From NCBI GenBank assembly GCA_905192935.1, contig CAJJMX010000009.1, forward strand, positions 1 through 18,211: a DNA stretch of 18,211 nt, given 5' to 3'. Source of the DNA: an uncultured Mailhella sp. GTDB lineage: Bacteria > Desulfobacterota > Desulfovibrionia > Desulfovibrionales > Desulfovibrionaceae. How positions within the stretch are numbered: position 1 is the first letter of the stretch; each line of letters opens with the position of its first letter. This document shows, one piece after another, positions 1 to 10,796 of the stretch. A program made the position numbers and the translations under genes. The notes under the pieces are model-generated. The model made no database searches and was not told the origin of the DNA. It saw nothing but the letters and a program-made list of their open reading frames with translations.

Positions 1-992
1 TCATGAAAGGCGGTCTCCCGGCATGGGGTGACTTCCACAAGATGCGACTGTCCGCCTTCGGTCACGCGGACGCTCACTCTCTGTCCCTCCTCGGCGGCGC
101 GGCAGGCCTTCGGGGAGTAGGACGCCACGAGCGAGGCCGCCTCGCGCACGGCCTCTTCGCTCCAGGGACGGGAGCTTCTGCCGAGCGCGATGGGACCGGG
201 GAATCCGGCCACCTTGAAGTGGATGTCGCCTTCGCGGATGAGCTCCGCATAGATCTCGTTGTCGAACTTGTGGCGGCCTATGGTGAGCCAGAAGTCGCCG
301 TGCCAGAACTGACGGCCCACGTCGGCGAGACGGAAGTCGTTCACGTCCGGGCAGGAGAGGCGCGAGAGCACGGGCCAGAAGCGGCGGGTGTTCTCCTTTT
401 CGGTGAGCTTGCAGCCGCCGCCGGGCGTGGGGATCTCGCGGATGCCGAACTTTTCGGCAAGGGCGAGCTGCTCCTTTCTGCCGCGGCCGTTCAGGGCCAG
501 CAGACGCGAGCGGTCGATGAGGCCTTCCTCTTCGGGCTTCGTGGGGTCGAGAAGCTGCGCGCACAGGGGCCGCACCAGGATGTCGCGCACGTCTGCGTCG
601 CGGCGGATGACGTTGAGCGTGTCGCGGCGCTGCGACATGGGGCGCTGTCCGAGCACTTCGCCGGATACGAGAAATTTTGCGCCGTATTCCTTCATGTGCT
701 TCTTGGCGAGGCCCATCATGAGGATCTTGCAGTCCACGCAGGGGTTCATGGCGCTGCCGAAGCCGTGCGCCGGACCGGTTTTCAGCATGTCCACGAAGGG
801 CGCGGACGCGTCTACGGCCGTGATGTCGAGTCCGTAGATCTGCTGCCAGTGCTCCACGCGGCCGGGATGGCCGAAAAAGGGCGAGTAGAAGTGCAGGCAT
901 TTGATGGTCCTGCCCTGTTCCATGAGAAGACGGGCGGCGAGGATGCTGTCCAGGCCCCCGGAAAAGAGTGCTATGCCGTCGTAATTTTTCAT
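1..992 (-). CDS. PP-loop ATPase, MnmA/ThiI-like tRNA thiolase family, with NFACT-R-like C-terminus (partial)
   Basis: The frame is open from the ATG at 992-990 to the left edge (330 codons, no stop), so the C-terminus is missing. An SGGLDS pyrophosphate-binding loop lies at about residues 11-16, which marks an ATP-adenylating enzyme. A CxxC-type NPCVDCK motif near residue 90, the block SGEVLGQRPMSQRR near 120 and the PTPGGGCKLT block near 200 resemble MnmA/TrmU-type tRNA 2-thiouridylases, where cysteines carry the sulfur. After about residue 240, the stretch GRHKFDNEIYAELIREGD followed by a PGPIAL block resembles the DUF814/NFACT-R fold found fused to PP-loop proteins in some anaerobes and archaea. 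The start is forced: an in-frame stop lies three codons upstream and the PP-loop lies just downstream. Likely role is tRNA sulfur transfer in the cytoplasm; the exact substrate is not shown. The gene is divergent from recA. Confidence 0.78.
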   Translation of the reverse strand, partial: MKNYDGIALFSGGLDSILAARLLMEQGRTIKCLHFYSPFFGHPGRVEHWQQIYGLDITAVDASAPFVDMLKTGPAHGFGSAMNPCVDCKILMMGLAKKHMKEYGAKFLVSGEVLGQRPMSQRRDTLNVIRRDADVRDILVRPLCAQLLDPTKPEEEGLIDRSRLLALNGRGRKEQLALAEKFGIREIPTPGGGCKLTEKENTRRFWPVLSRLSCPDVNDFRLADVGRQFWHGDFWLTIGRHKFDNEIYAELIREGDIHFKVAGFPGPIALGRSSRPWSEEAVREAASLVASYSPKACRAAEEGQRVSVRVTEGGQSHLVEVTPCRETAFH

Positions 993-999
993 GACTCTT

Positions 1000-1028
1000 T
1001 AGATAGATGGTATACGGCGCGCTGGCAA
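1000..1028 (-). promoter_or_regulatory. Sigma-70-type promoter for the leftward PP-loop gene
   Basis: On the minus strand, TTGCCA (1028-1023) is followed after exactly 17 bases by TATCTA (1005-1000). Only seven bases then separate the -10 box from the ATG at 992, so the predicted transcript starts at or one base before the start codon. The spacing is ideal for sigma-70, but this is a pattern match only. Confidence 0.45.
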
Positions 1029-1106
1029 GTGTTTCTCTTGCTCCCCGGACGGCCTTTTGCTAAGGTTCCCTGTCTGGGGTCCTTTCCTTCGGGGAAGGGG
1101 CCGCAT

Positions 1107-1158
1107 CCGCACGGCGCGCGCTTTTGCGCAAAGCCCCGAGGGGCCGTGAACCGTGCGG
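1107..1158 (+). other. Nested inverted repeats in the recA leader
   Basis: CCGCACGG (1107-1114) is perfectly complementary to CCGTGCGG (1151-1158). The 36 bases between them contain the perfect palindrome TTTGCGCAAA (1123-1132) and GCCCC-GA-GGGGC (1133-1144). A further hairpin with a TTCG loop lies at 1081-1098. The structure ends about 17 bases before the recA ribosome-binding site. I could not recognise a LexA box in 993-1188. A weak promoter candidate is TTGCTC (1038-1043) with TAAGGT (1061-1066), 17 bases apart, which would place all these hairpins in the recA 5' UTR. Confidence 0.4.
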
Positions 1159-1188
1159 CAATATTCTCTAATTCAGGAGATGTCATCC

Positions 1189-2289
<1,101 letters not shown>

Positions 2290-2467
2290 ACCGGGACTGC
2301 GCGCCGGAGCGGACCGCCGGAACGCGGCGGAAACTTCGGCGTCTTGAATGTTCCGCCCGACAGGGAAAACGGGCGGCCCGCGTTCCGTACAGGGGCGCGG
2401 CCCGGGCTGACCCGGACGGAAAAGACGGAAGCGTCCGGCCTTTTCCGCTCAGAAAAACGGAATACCG

Positions 2468-2517
2468 CGGGGGAAGAAAGTTTCTTCCCCCGTCCTTATG
2501 AGGGCCATGGCATGGCC
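2468..2517 (+). promoter_or_regulatory. Paired perfect hairpins in the alaS leader
   Basis: CGGGGGAAGAAA (2468-2479) and TTTCTTCCCCCG (2481-2492) form a 12-bp perfect inverted repeat around a single base. GGCCATG (2503-2509) and CATGGCC (2511-2517) form a second one, 7 bp around one base. The second ends six bases before the alaS ribosome-binding site GGGAG (2523-2527). A further hairpin, CCGCCCG/CGGGCGG at 2353-2359 and 2370-2376, lies closer to recA. None is followed by a clear T-run, so they are not convincing terminators. They could be protein-binding operators or leader-RNA structure controlling alaS. Confidence 0.4.
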
Positions 2518-2532
2518 TAATCGGGAGAATAT

Positions 2533-5187
<2,655 letters not shown>

Positions 5188-5200
5188 TCCGGTTTCATCG

Positions 5201-5232
5201 GGGGAAGGGGCGAGCGCTCCTTCCCCTTTTTT
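5201..5232 (+). terminator. Rho-independent terminator of alaS
   Basis: GGGGAAGG (5201-5208) pairs with CCTTCCCC (5219-5226), and the loop contains an extra GCG/CGC pairing. Six T residues (5227-5232) follow directly. It lies 13 bases after the alaS stop codon. Confidence 0.9.
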
Positions 5233-5315
5233 CATGCCCGGGAGCCGGGCGGCCCGGCAGGAGACGGCGCGTGCTCCGGGGCGCATGTTCATCGTTGAAG
5301 ACAAGGAGAGCTTCC

Positions 5316-6269
5316 ATGCCGGAACTTCCCGAAGTGGAGACCGTGGCACGCACGCTTGCGCCGCAGGTGTGCGGACGGCGCATCACGGCTGTGACCGTGC
5401 TGAACGCCGGAACGTGGCAGGGAGAGACGGCGGCCCCGGAGGTCGCGGCAGGGCGCTTCGTCATCACGGCGGCGGGCAGGAGAGGCAAGCTTCTTCTGCT
5501 GTATCTTTCCCGCGAGGCGGCCGCCTTGCCTGCCTCATGTCCGGAGAAGGAGATCCCCGCGCCTTCCGACGCCTCGCTCTGGCCCCTCGTCTATACCGCG
5601 GAGGGCATGGAGCACGTCCGTCCGCCGCTTGACGGAAAAACGCCCGGCGAGGTGACGGCCCTGGCCTTTCATCTGCGAATGACGGGCCGCCTTTTCGTGT
5701 ATCCGGCGGGCACGGCTCCGGAAAAGCACACGCGCGTCGTCTTCACGCTCGATGACGGCAGGCTCCTATTCTTCGACGACACGCGCAAGTTCGGGCAGGT
5801 GCGGGCGCTCTCGACAAGGGAGAGGGAACGCTGGGATTTCTGGCGGCAGCTCGGACCGGAACCTCTGGAAGTTTCCGATGGGGAATTTGCGGAGCGCTTT
5901 TCGTCCGGCCGGGCGGTGAAGGCGCTGCTGCTCGATCAGTCCGTGGTGGCGGGCGTGGGCAACATCTATGCCGACGAGAGTCTGTTTCGGGCGGGCATAC
6001 GCCCGGACGCTCCGGGAAAGTCGCTTTCGGCGGAGCGTCTTTTCCGGCTGCATCACGCGCTTGTGGAGGTGCTGCTCGAATCCATACGCGACTGCGGCAG
6101 CTCCATACGGGACTACCGCACGGCCCGCGGCGACGTGGGCGCGTTCCAGAACCGTTTTTGCGTGTACGGCAGGGCGGGGGAGACGTGCGTTTCGTGCGGC
6201 AGAAAGCTCGCCTCCGGCCGCGTGGCCGGACGCGCCACGGTGTGGTGTCCCCGCTGTCAGAAGAAGTAA
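5316..6269 (+). CDS. mutM: Formamidopyrimidine-DNA glycosylase (Fpg/MutM)
   Basis: MutM excises 8-oxoguanine and formamidopyrimidines from DNA and nicks the strand by beta/delta elimination. The N-terminus MPELPEVET supplies the catalytic Pro2/Glu3. The beta-elimination lysine is K58 (RRGKLLLL). The HLRMTG intercalation loop starts at residue 119, DDTRKFG follows, and VVAGVGNIYADE is the helix-two-turn-helix. The C-terminal zinc finger has four cysteines (CVSC...CPRC). At 317 residues it is longer than usual (about 270) because roughly 50 residues (about 66-115) are inserted between the K58 strand and the HLRMTG loop. ATG 5316 was chosen because AAGGAG (5303-5308) precedes it and Pro2 must follow Met1; an upstream in-frame start at 5271 would destroy the active site. 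The gene lies after the alaS terminator, so it needs its own promoter, which I could not identify. Confidence 0.96.
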   Translation: MPELPEVETVARTLAPQVCGRRITAVTVLNAGTWQGETAAPEVAAGRFVITAAGRRGKLLLLYLSREAAALPASCPEKEIPAPSDASLWPLVYTAEGMEHVRPPLDGKTPGEVTALAFHLRMTGRLFVYPAGTAPEKHTRVVFTLDDGRLLFFDDTRKFGQVRALSTRERERWDFWRQLGPEPLEVSDGEFAERFSSGRAVKALLLDQSVVAGVGNIYADESLFRAGIRPDAPGKSLSAERLFRLHHALVEVLLESIRDCGSSIRDYRTARGDVGAFQNRFCVYGRAGETCVSCGRKLASGRVAGRATVWCPRCQKK

Positions 6270-6322
6270 GGGGCCGGAGGGCCGTCCCCGGTGAAGGCTG
6301 CGCAGGGATGGTTTGTAAGAGG

Positions 6323-6344
6323 CGGGAAAAAGACCTTTTTGCCG
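6323..6344 (+). terminator. Possible weak terminator after mutM
   Basis: CGG, one mismatch, then AAAAA pairs with TTTTT and CCG across a four-base loop (6323-6344). The T-run is inside the stem rather than after it, so this is a weak candidate. It is the only hairpin with a T-run that I see downstream of mutM on the plus strand. Confidence 0.25.
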
Positions 6345-6463
6345 TCCGGGCAGGAGCGTCGGAAGTCCGCGGAGAGCCTTGCCCGCGTTGCCGCGCCGAC
6401 TGGGCTCGGGATGAAGCCGTCCCCGGGAGCGGGAAGCTGACGCCCGTCCGGTCTTTTGCGGAC

Positions 6464-6494
6464 AAAAAAGGCGCCCCGCAGAAGGCGGAGCGCC
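6464..6494 (-). terminator. Rho-independent terminator of the small leftward gene
   Basis: Read on the minus strand, GGCGCTCCGC (6494-6485) pairs with GCGGGGCGCC (6479-6470) through ten positions with one T-G wobble, with a five-base loop. Six T residues follow (6469-6464). It lies 25 bases past the stop codon of the gene at 6861-6520. Confidence 0.85.
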
Positions 6495-6519
6495 GGAGGC
6501 GCTGATCCGTGACGACGGC

Positions 6520-6861
6520 TCAGGCAAGCGGATGGAACTGATGCACCGTGGCCTTCCGCTGAGGCCGGGAGTCCTGCTTTTTGTCGGCAGAGGGGAAGCG
6601 TCGCCACGGGCGCATGTCTTCGGCCTTCGTGTCCGGGGCGGGCTCGTGTCTGAGCGCCTCCCGCTCTTCCCACTTCGTGTTGAAAAGCTGGTTCTTTGCG
6701 CGCACGGCCTGGATCAGGGAAAGCACTATGGGCGCCTCCTCCCATTCCCGGGAGCCGTGGAAGTCCTGAACGCGCTGCAGGTACTTGTTCCACAGGGCCA
6801 TGAGGGAAGCCTCGTCCATGGCGTTGAGCTGGCGGGCCATTTTAAGCAGCATTTTTTCCAT
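6520..6861 (-). CDS. Small conserved-looking protein of unknown function
   Basis: I do not recognise this 113-residue protein. It begins MEKMLLKMARQLNAMDEASL, which looks like an amphipathic helix. A well-structured middle (ALWNKYLQRVQDFHGS, then EEAPIVLSLIQAVRAKNQLF) is followed by a Glu/Lys/Arg-rich, probably disordered C-terminus. It has no signal peptide or membrane segment, so it should be cytoplasmic and largely helical. The start at 6861 is well supported: GAGGAAG (6871-6865) lies just upstream, and a promoter at 6917-6889 would fall inside any longer reading frame starting at 7005. The gene stands alone, leftward, between mutM and the AICAR-transformylase gene, with its own terminator. 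Confidence 0.75.
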   Translation of the reverse strand: MEKMLLKMARQLNAMDEASLMALWNKYLQRVQDFHGSREWEEAPIVLSLIQAVRAKNQLFNTKWEEREALRHEPAPDTKAEDMRPWRRFPSADKKQDSRPQRKATVHQFHPLA

Positions 6862-6888
6862 TGTCTTCCTCGCTTGTGAACTCGCTTG

Positions 6889-6917
6889 CTTATATCCTGC
6901 AAGGGCGTCCCCGGCAA
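6889..6917 (-). promoter_or_regulatory. Sigma-70 promoter of the small leftward gene
   Basis: On the minus strand, TTGCCG (6917-6912) and TATAAG (6894-6889) are separated by exactly 17 bases. A start site near 6882 would give a leader of about 20 bases that includes the GAGGAAG ribosome-binding site. This rules out the longer ORF start at 7005. Confidence 0.6.
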
Positions 6918-6958
6918 ATGAATTCTGCACGTCGTCCTCCGGGAGGGCTTGAGAACGG

Positions 6959-7099
6959 CAATTTGCCCGCGGTCGATTTTTATGATAAAAAGATAAACTC
7001 CCCAAGGAACGAATACCTTACGGTGTGCGTTTCTTCGCCGCGCGGCTTCGTGCCGCGGACGGTTCTCTCCAACATCTTTATCGCCGAGGCGGAGTTGAT
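6959..7099 (+). promoter_or_regulatory. AT-rich promoter region and leader of the AICAR-transformylase gene
   Basis: Bases 6975-7000 form the most AT-rich patch nearby. TTGCCC (6963-6968) is followed after 17 bases by TAAAAA (6986-6991), a weak promoter match. Downstream, CCGCG-C-GGC/GCCGCGG around a TTCGT loop (about 7038-7059) forms a hairpin with one bulged base and no T-run. I looked for a ZTP (pfl) riboswitch, often found before purH, and did not recognise its conserved core. Confidence 0.3.
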
Positions 7100-8374
7100 A
7101 TGAGCGAGCTGAAAGATATGTACCGCACCATCGTTGCGGACGGATTCCCCGATACCATGACCATTACGCTGGGAGACAGCGTACTTACCTATCACAAGCG
7201 CACCTGGGAAATGGGCGGCGAAGTGCGCGGCCTGCGTTATGGTGAAAACCCCGATCAGCCCGCGGCCCTGTATGAATTCGTGGAAGGCGAGAACAAGGTC
7301 GCCGATCTCAAGTGGCGTTCTCCCCGTCAGGGCATCGTTTCCGCACTGACCGAAGCGCAGATGGTGCAGTCCGGCAAGCATCCGGGCAAGACCAACCTCA
7401 CCGACGTGGACAACGCCTGCAACATTCTTCAGTATCTCACGAAGAAGCCCGCGGCCGCCATTTTGAAGCACAACAATCCCTGCGGCGCGGCATGGGCCGA
7501 CAATCTTTTCGACGCCCTGAACAACGCCTTCTGGTGCGACCGCATCGCCGCTTTCGGCGGCGCGGTGGTGGTGAACCGTCCTCTGGACATGAAGTGCGCC
7601 GAGCTCATCGCCTCCCAGTACTTTGAAGTCGTGGCCGCTCCTTCCTTCGAGGAAGGCGTGGTGGACGTGCTCAAGGGCCGCAAGAACCTGCGCATCTTCG
7701 AGCTGCCCGGACTCGCCCGTCTCGACGAGCTGTGCGGCATCCCCATGCTCGACTTCAAGAGCCTGACCGACGGCGGCATCGTGATGCAGAAGTCCTTCGT
7801 GAACCGCATAAGAAGCGTGGAAGACTTCATGCCCGCCACCGGCACGAAGAAGGACGGCACCGTGTTCACGGCGCGCAAGCCCACCGAACAGGAAGCCGAA
7901 GATTTGCTCTTCGCCTGGGCCGTGGAATCGGGCGTGACCTCCAATTCCGTGATCTTTGCCCGCAACGGCGCCACCGTGGCCATCGGCACCGGCGAACAGG
8001 ACCGCGTGGGCTGTGCGGAGCTGGCCATCCACAAGGCCTACACCAAGCATGCCGACGTGCTTGCCTTCAAGCGTACCGGTCTTTCCCTCTATGAGCTTCA
8101 GCAGAAGGCCCTTTCCGACGCCGAAGCCGCGGCCACGCTCGAAGAGATCAACCGCGAGACCAGGGAAAGCAAGGGCGGCCTCATCGGCTCCGTGGTGGTG
8201 TCCGACGGCTTCTTCCCGTTCCGCGACGGCGTGGACGTGGTCATGGCTCAGGGCGTGACCGCCATTGCCCAGCCCGGCGGCTCCATACGCGACTGGGAAG
8301 TGGTGCAGGCCTGCAACGAGCACGAGCCTCAGGTGGCCATGGTGTTCACCGGCCAGAGATCCTTCAGACACTGA
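7100..8374 (+). CDS. purH: Stand-alone AICAR transformylase (PurH C-terminal-type)
   Basis: The enzyme transfers a formyl group from 10-formyl-tetrahydrofolate to AICAR, giving FAICAR, the penultimate step of IMP synthesis. The 424-residue protein has AICARFT hallmarks in order: LRYGENPDQPAALY near residue 45, KHNNPCGA with the catalytic pair K123/H124, DRIAAFGGAVVVNR, ESGVTSNSVIFARNG, SDGFFPFRDGVD, QPGGSIRDWE, and a C-terminal FTGQRSFRH. The N-terminal MGS/IMP-cyclohydrolase domain of bifunctional PurH (about 520 residues) is absent, so IMP cyclisation must be done by another protein outside this window. ATG 7100 has GGCGGAG about five bases upstream. The upstream extension to 7025 has no family similarity. 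The gene appears monocistronic. Confidence 0.92.
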   Translation: MSELKDMYRTIVADGFPDTMTITLGDSVLTYHKRTWEMGGEVRGLRYGENPDQPAALYEFVEGENKVADLKWRSPRQGIVSALTEAQMVQSGKHPGKTNLTDVDNACNILQYLTKKPAAAILKHNNPCGAAWADNLFDALNNAFWCDRIAAFGGAVVVNRPLDMKCAELIASQYFEVVAAPSFEEGVVDVLKGRKNLRIFELPGLARLDELCGIPMLDFKSLTDGGIVMQKSFVNRIRSVEDFMPATGTKKDGTVFTARKPTEQEAEDLLFAWAVESGVTSNSVIFARNGATVAIGTGEQDRVGCAELAIHKAYTKHADVLAFKRTGLSLYELQQKALSDAEAAATLEEINRETRESKGGLIGSVVVSDGFFPFRDGVDVVMAQGVTAIAQPGGSIRDWEVVQACNEHEPQVAMVFTGQRSFRH

Positions 8375-8381
8375 TGATGCA

Positions 8382-8411
8382 ACATGCCGGGGAGGCGCGA
8401 GCTTTCCCGGC
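8382..8411 (+). terminator. Hairpin after the AICAR-transformylase gene
   Basis: ATGCCGGG (8382-8389) is perfectly complementary to CCCGGCAT (8404-8411), with a 14-base loop, eight bases after the stop codon. No T-run follows, so it may be a Rho-assisted end or a 3' stability hairpin rather than a canonical terminator. The rest of 8412-8629 holds nothing I can name apart from AGGA at 8619-8622 before the next gene. Confidence 0.4.
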
Positions 8412-8629
8412 ATTGTCATGGATGCCTCTCTTCATGTCTCCCCCTCGCGACCGGGGACGCATGACCCTGTTTTCATCCGTGGCAGGCCGCGCACGTTTTT
8501 TCAAGGCCGCCCGCGCAAAAAGATACGGGTGGTCCTGCTTTTCGGCCTTCCCCTTCCTTCGCGCCGAGGTGCGAGAGTCCTTCGGACCGCCGGGGCCGGT
8601 CTGACACCTTTGTTTTTCAGGAACGAGAC

Positions 8630-10726
8630 ATGGCATCGCATATTGTGCAGAATCCTTCCGCGGGCTGTATCGTGGAATTCATGCAGGGCAACGAACCCCA
8701 GATAGCGTGGGTGATGGAGGAACAGAAGGGCAAGCTCCGCCTTTTCCTGCCAAACCGCCGGGAGACCACTCTTTCGCCTTCGCGCATCCTTCCCTGGGCC
8801 GGTCCTTCCTATCCTGCGACGCAGAGCAAGGATGCCGTGGTGGACATCCTGAACAGGCACAGGGAACGCCGTGAACGCCTGACTTCCGAAGTCGCGCCCA
8901 TGGAGCTCTGGGAAATGGCGCAGGGCGAAATGGACAGGGCTCCGGCCGAGTGGTTCGCGGAACTCGGCTACACGAGTCCCGACGCCGATGCCGTGGCGGC
9001 CTGCGGCAGGGCGCTTTTGCAGTGCAAGACGCATTTCCGCTTCCAGCCGCCGGAATTCGAGATCTACGACGCGGCCACGGTGGAGTCGCGCCGTCAGGCC
9101 GAAGAGGCCGCGCGCGTACGCGAGGCCATGGTCTGCGGCGGAGCGGACTGGTTCCGTCGTCTGTGGGAGGCCAGGATCGGCCGTCATCCCGCGCCCGATC
9201 CTTCCACCGCGCCGGAAGAGCCCGTGAGAGGCAGGCTGGAAAGGATGCTCCGCTCCCGCATGAGGGACCCGGAAACCGTGGAGGACGAGGCGCTCTGGAA
9301 GCAGGTGACCAAGGGCCTGCCCGACGATCCGCATCTGGCGCTTCTTCTGGCCATGACCTGGGGGCTTGTGCCCGAGCACTACAATTTCTGGCTGGACCGG
9401 GCGGACTACGAGTCCGGCACGGCGTGGGAAGAGCCCTTTGCTCCAGAGACGCAGACGCTCATTCAGGCCGTGGAGCAGGGCGGAAGTCTTCCTCCCGCCG
9501 AGGATACGGCCTTCATCAGCATCGACAGCGCGAGCACCCGCGACATCGACGACGCCTTCCGCATCGCCGCGGCGGCGGACGGCGGCTGGGATGTGGAAGT
9601 GGCGCTTGCGTGCCCCGCATGGCTCTGGGATTTCGACAGTCCTCTCGGCAAGGCCGTGTTTCATCGGGCCACGAGCATCTATCTGCCGGAAGGCAACTGC
9701 CACATGATGCCCGAAGCTCTCGGCGAAGGCGCGTTCAGTCTTTTTGAAGGACAGGCGCGTCCTGCGCTCGTGGTGGGCGCGCACGTCGCTCCCGACGGCA
9801 CGCTCGGCGAGGGCTCCTTCCGCTTTTCCACCATCAAGGTGGCGAAGAATCTGAACTATCCCGACTGCGAGGCTGCGCTCGACGGCGAAGAGAATGCCGC
9901 GTCGCCCTTTGTCGATTCCCTGCGCCTTGCCGCGGCCATGAGCGAGAAGAGACTCGCAAGCCGCGTGGATCACGGCGCGGTGATCATCGAGCGGCCGGAA
10001 ATAGATTTCGAGCTTGAGGGAGAGGGGGCGGACATCACGGTGAAGCTCAAGCCCTATCCTGCCGCGCCGCGTGCGCAGCTGCTTGTGGCCGAGCTCATGG
10101 TGGTGGCCAACGCCGCGCTGGCGGAATGGGCCGTGAAGAACGACGTGCCCCTTCTTTTCCGCACGCAGGACGTGGCCGTGCCCAGAGAATACGCCGGCGT
10201 GTGGAAAAGCGCGCCGGACATCGCCCGCGTGGTGCGCATCCTCGTGGCCGCCTCTCTCGACGTGGTGCCGAGGCCGCATGCGGGCATGGGGCTTTCGGCC
10301 TACAGTCCCGTGACTTCGCCGCTGCGCCGCTTCACCGACCTCGTGAACGAGGCGCAGCTTCTGAGCATGGTCACGCGCGGCGAACTGCGCTGGACACGCG
10401 AGGAGCTTTCGGACATGCTCATGCATCTTTCCATCCGGCTCGAGGCCGCGGGACAGGTGCAGCGCTTCCGTCCGCGTTACTGGAAATATCTGTACATCCA
10501 GCAGCAGGCGAGGGCCCACGGCGACGAATGCTGCTGGAAGGCCGAAGTGGCCGAGGAGAACGACATGTGGGTGAGCGTGAGCCTGCCCGAGGTTCAGCTC
10601 GGCCTGCGCGGCAAGCGCGCGCTGTTCGGAGAGAAGGTCTTCCCCGGGCAGACGCTGCATGTGCGCCTCGGCAAGGTGAATCCCCTGAGAAACGAGGCCG
10701 TCATCCTCGACGTGCGGGAATGCTGA
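8630..10726 (+). CDS. RNase II/RNase R-family 3'-5' exoribonuclease
   Basis: The protein has 698 residues. The RNB catalytic domain is clear: SIDSASTRDIDDA places the four metal-binding aspartates at D299, D305, D307 and D308, with the same spacing as E. coli RNase II. The second signature YSPVTSPLRRFTDLVNE gives the conserved arginines R566/R567. The enzyme should degrade single-stranded RNA processively from the 3' end in the cytoplasm. The N-terminal ~290 residues do not show two obvious OB/cold-shock domains. They look like a small beta-domain followed by helical, winged-helix-like sequence, as in the more divergent RNase II-type proteins of cyanobacteria and plastids. I cannot decide between RNase II and RNase R from sequence alone. 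ATG 8630 follows AGGA (8619-8622). Stop is TGA at 10724-10726. Confidence 0.87.
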   Translation: MASHIVQNPSAGCIVEFMQGNEPQIAWVMEEQKGKLRLFLPNRRETTLSPSRILPWAGPSYPATQSKDAVVDILNRHRERRERLTSEVAPMELWEMAQGEMDRAPAEWFAELGYTSPDADAVAACGRALLQCKTHFRFQPPEFEIYDAATVESRRQAEEAARVREAMVCGGADWFRRLWEARIGRHPAPDPSTAPEEPVRGRLERMLRSRMRDPETVEDEALWKQVTKGLPDDPHLALLLAMTWGLVPEHYNFWLDRADYESGTAWEEPFAPETQTLIQAVEQGGSLPPAEDTAFISIDSASTRDIDDAFRIAAAADGGWDVEVALACPAWLWDFDSPLGKAVFHRATSIYLPEGNCHMMPEALGEGAFSLFEGQARPALVVGAHVAPDGTLGEGSFRFSTIKVAKNLNYPDCEAALDGEENAASPFVDSLRLAAAMSEKRLASRVDHGAVIIERPEIDFELEGEGADITVKLKPYPAAPRAQLLVAELMVVANAALAEWAVKNDVPLLFRTQDVAVPREYAGVWKSAPDIARVVRILVAASLDVVPRPHAGMGLSAYSPVTSPLRRFTDLVNEAQLLSMVTRGELRWTREELSDMLMHLSIRLEAAGQVQRFRPRYWKYLYIQQQARAHGDECCWKAEVAEENDMWVSVSLPEVQLGLRGKRALFGEKVFPGQTLHVRLGKVNPLRNEAVILDVREC

Positions 10727-10796
10727 GTTCCTGCCTGCCCATCGGTTGAGGCGTGACAAAACAGGGAATCTTTTCTGGAAGTTCCAAGGAGAAAGA

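Noticed and set aside
7000..7099. ZTP (pfl) riboswitch before the AICAR-transformylase gene
   Set aside because: The location would fit, but I cannot find the conserved pfl core. Only one bulged GC hairpin is visible.
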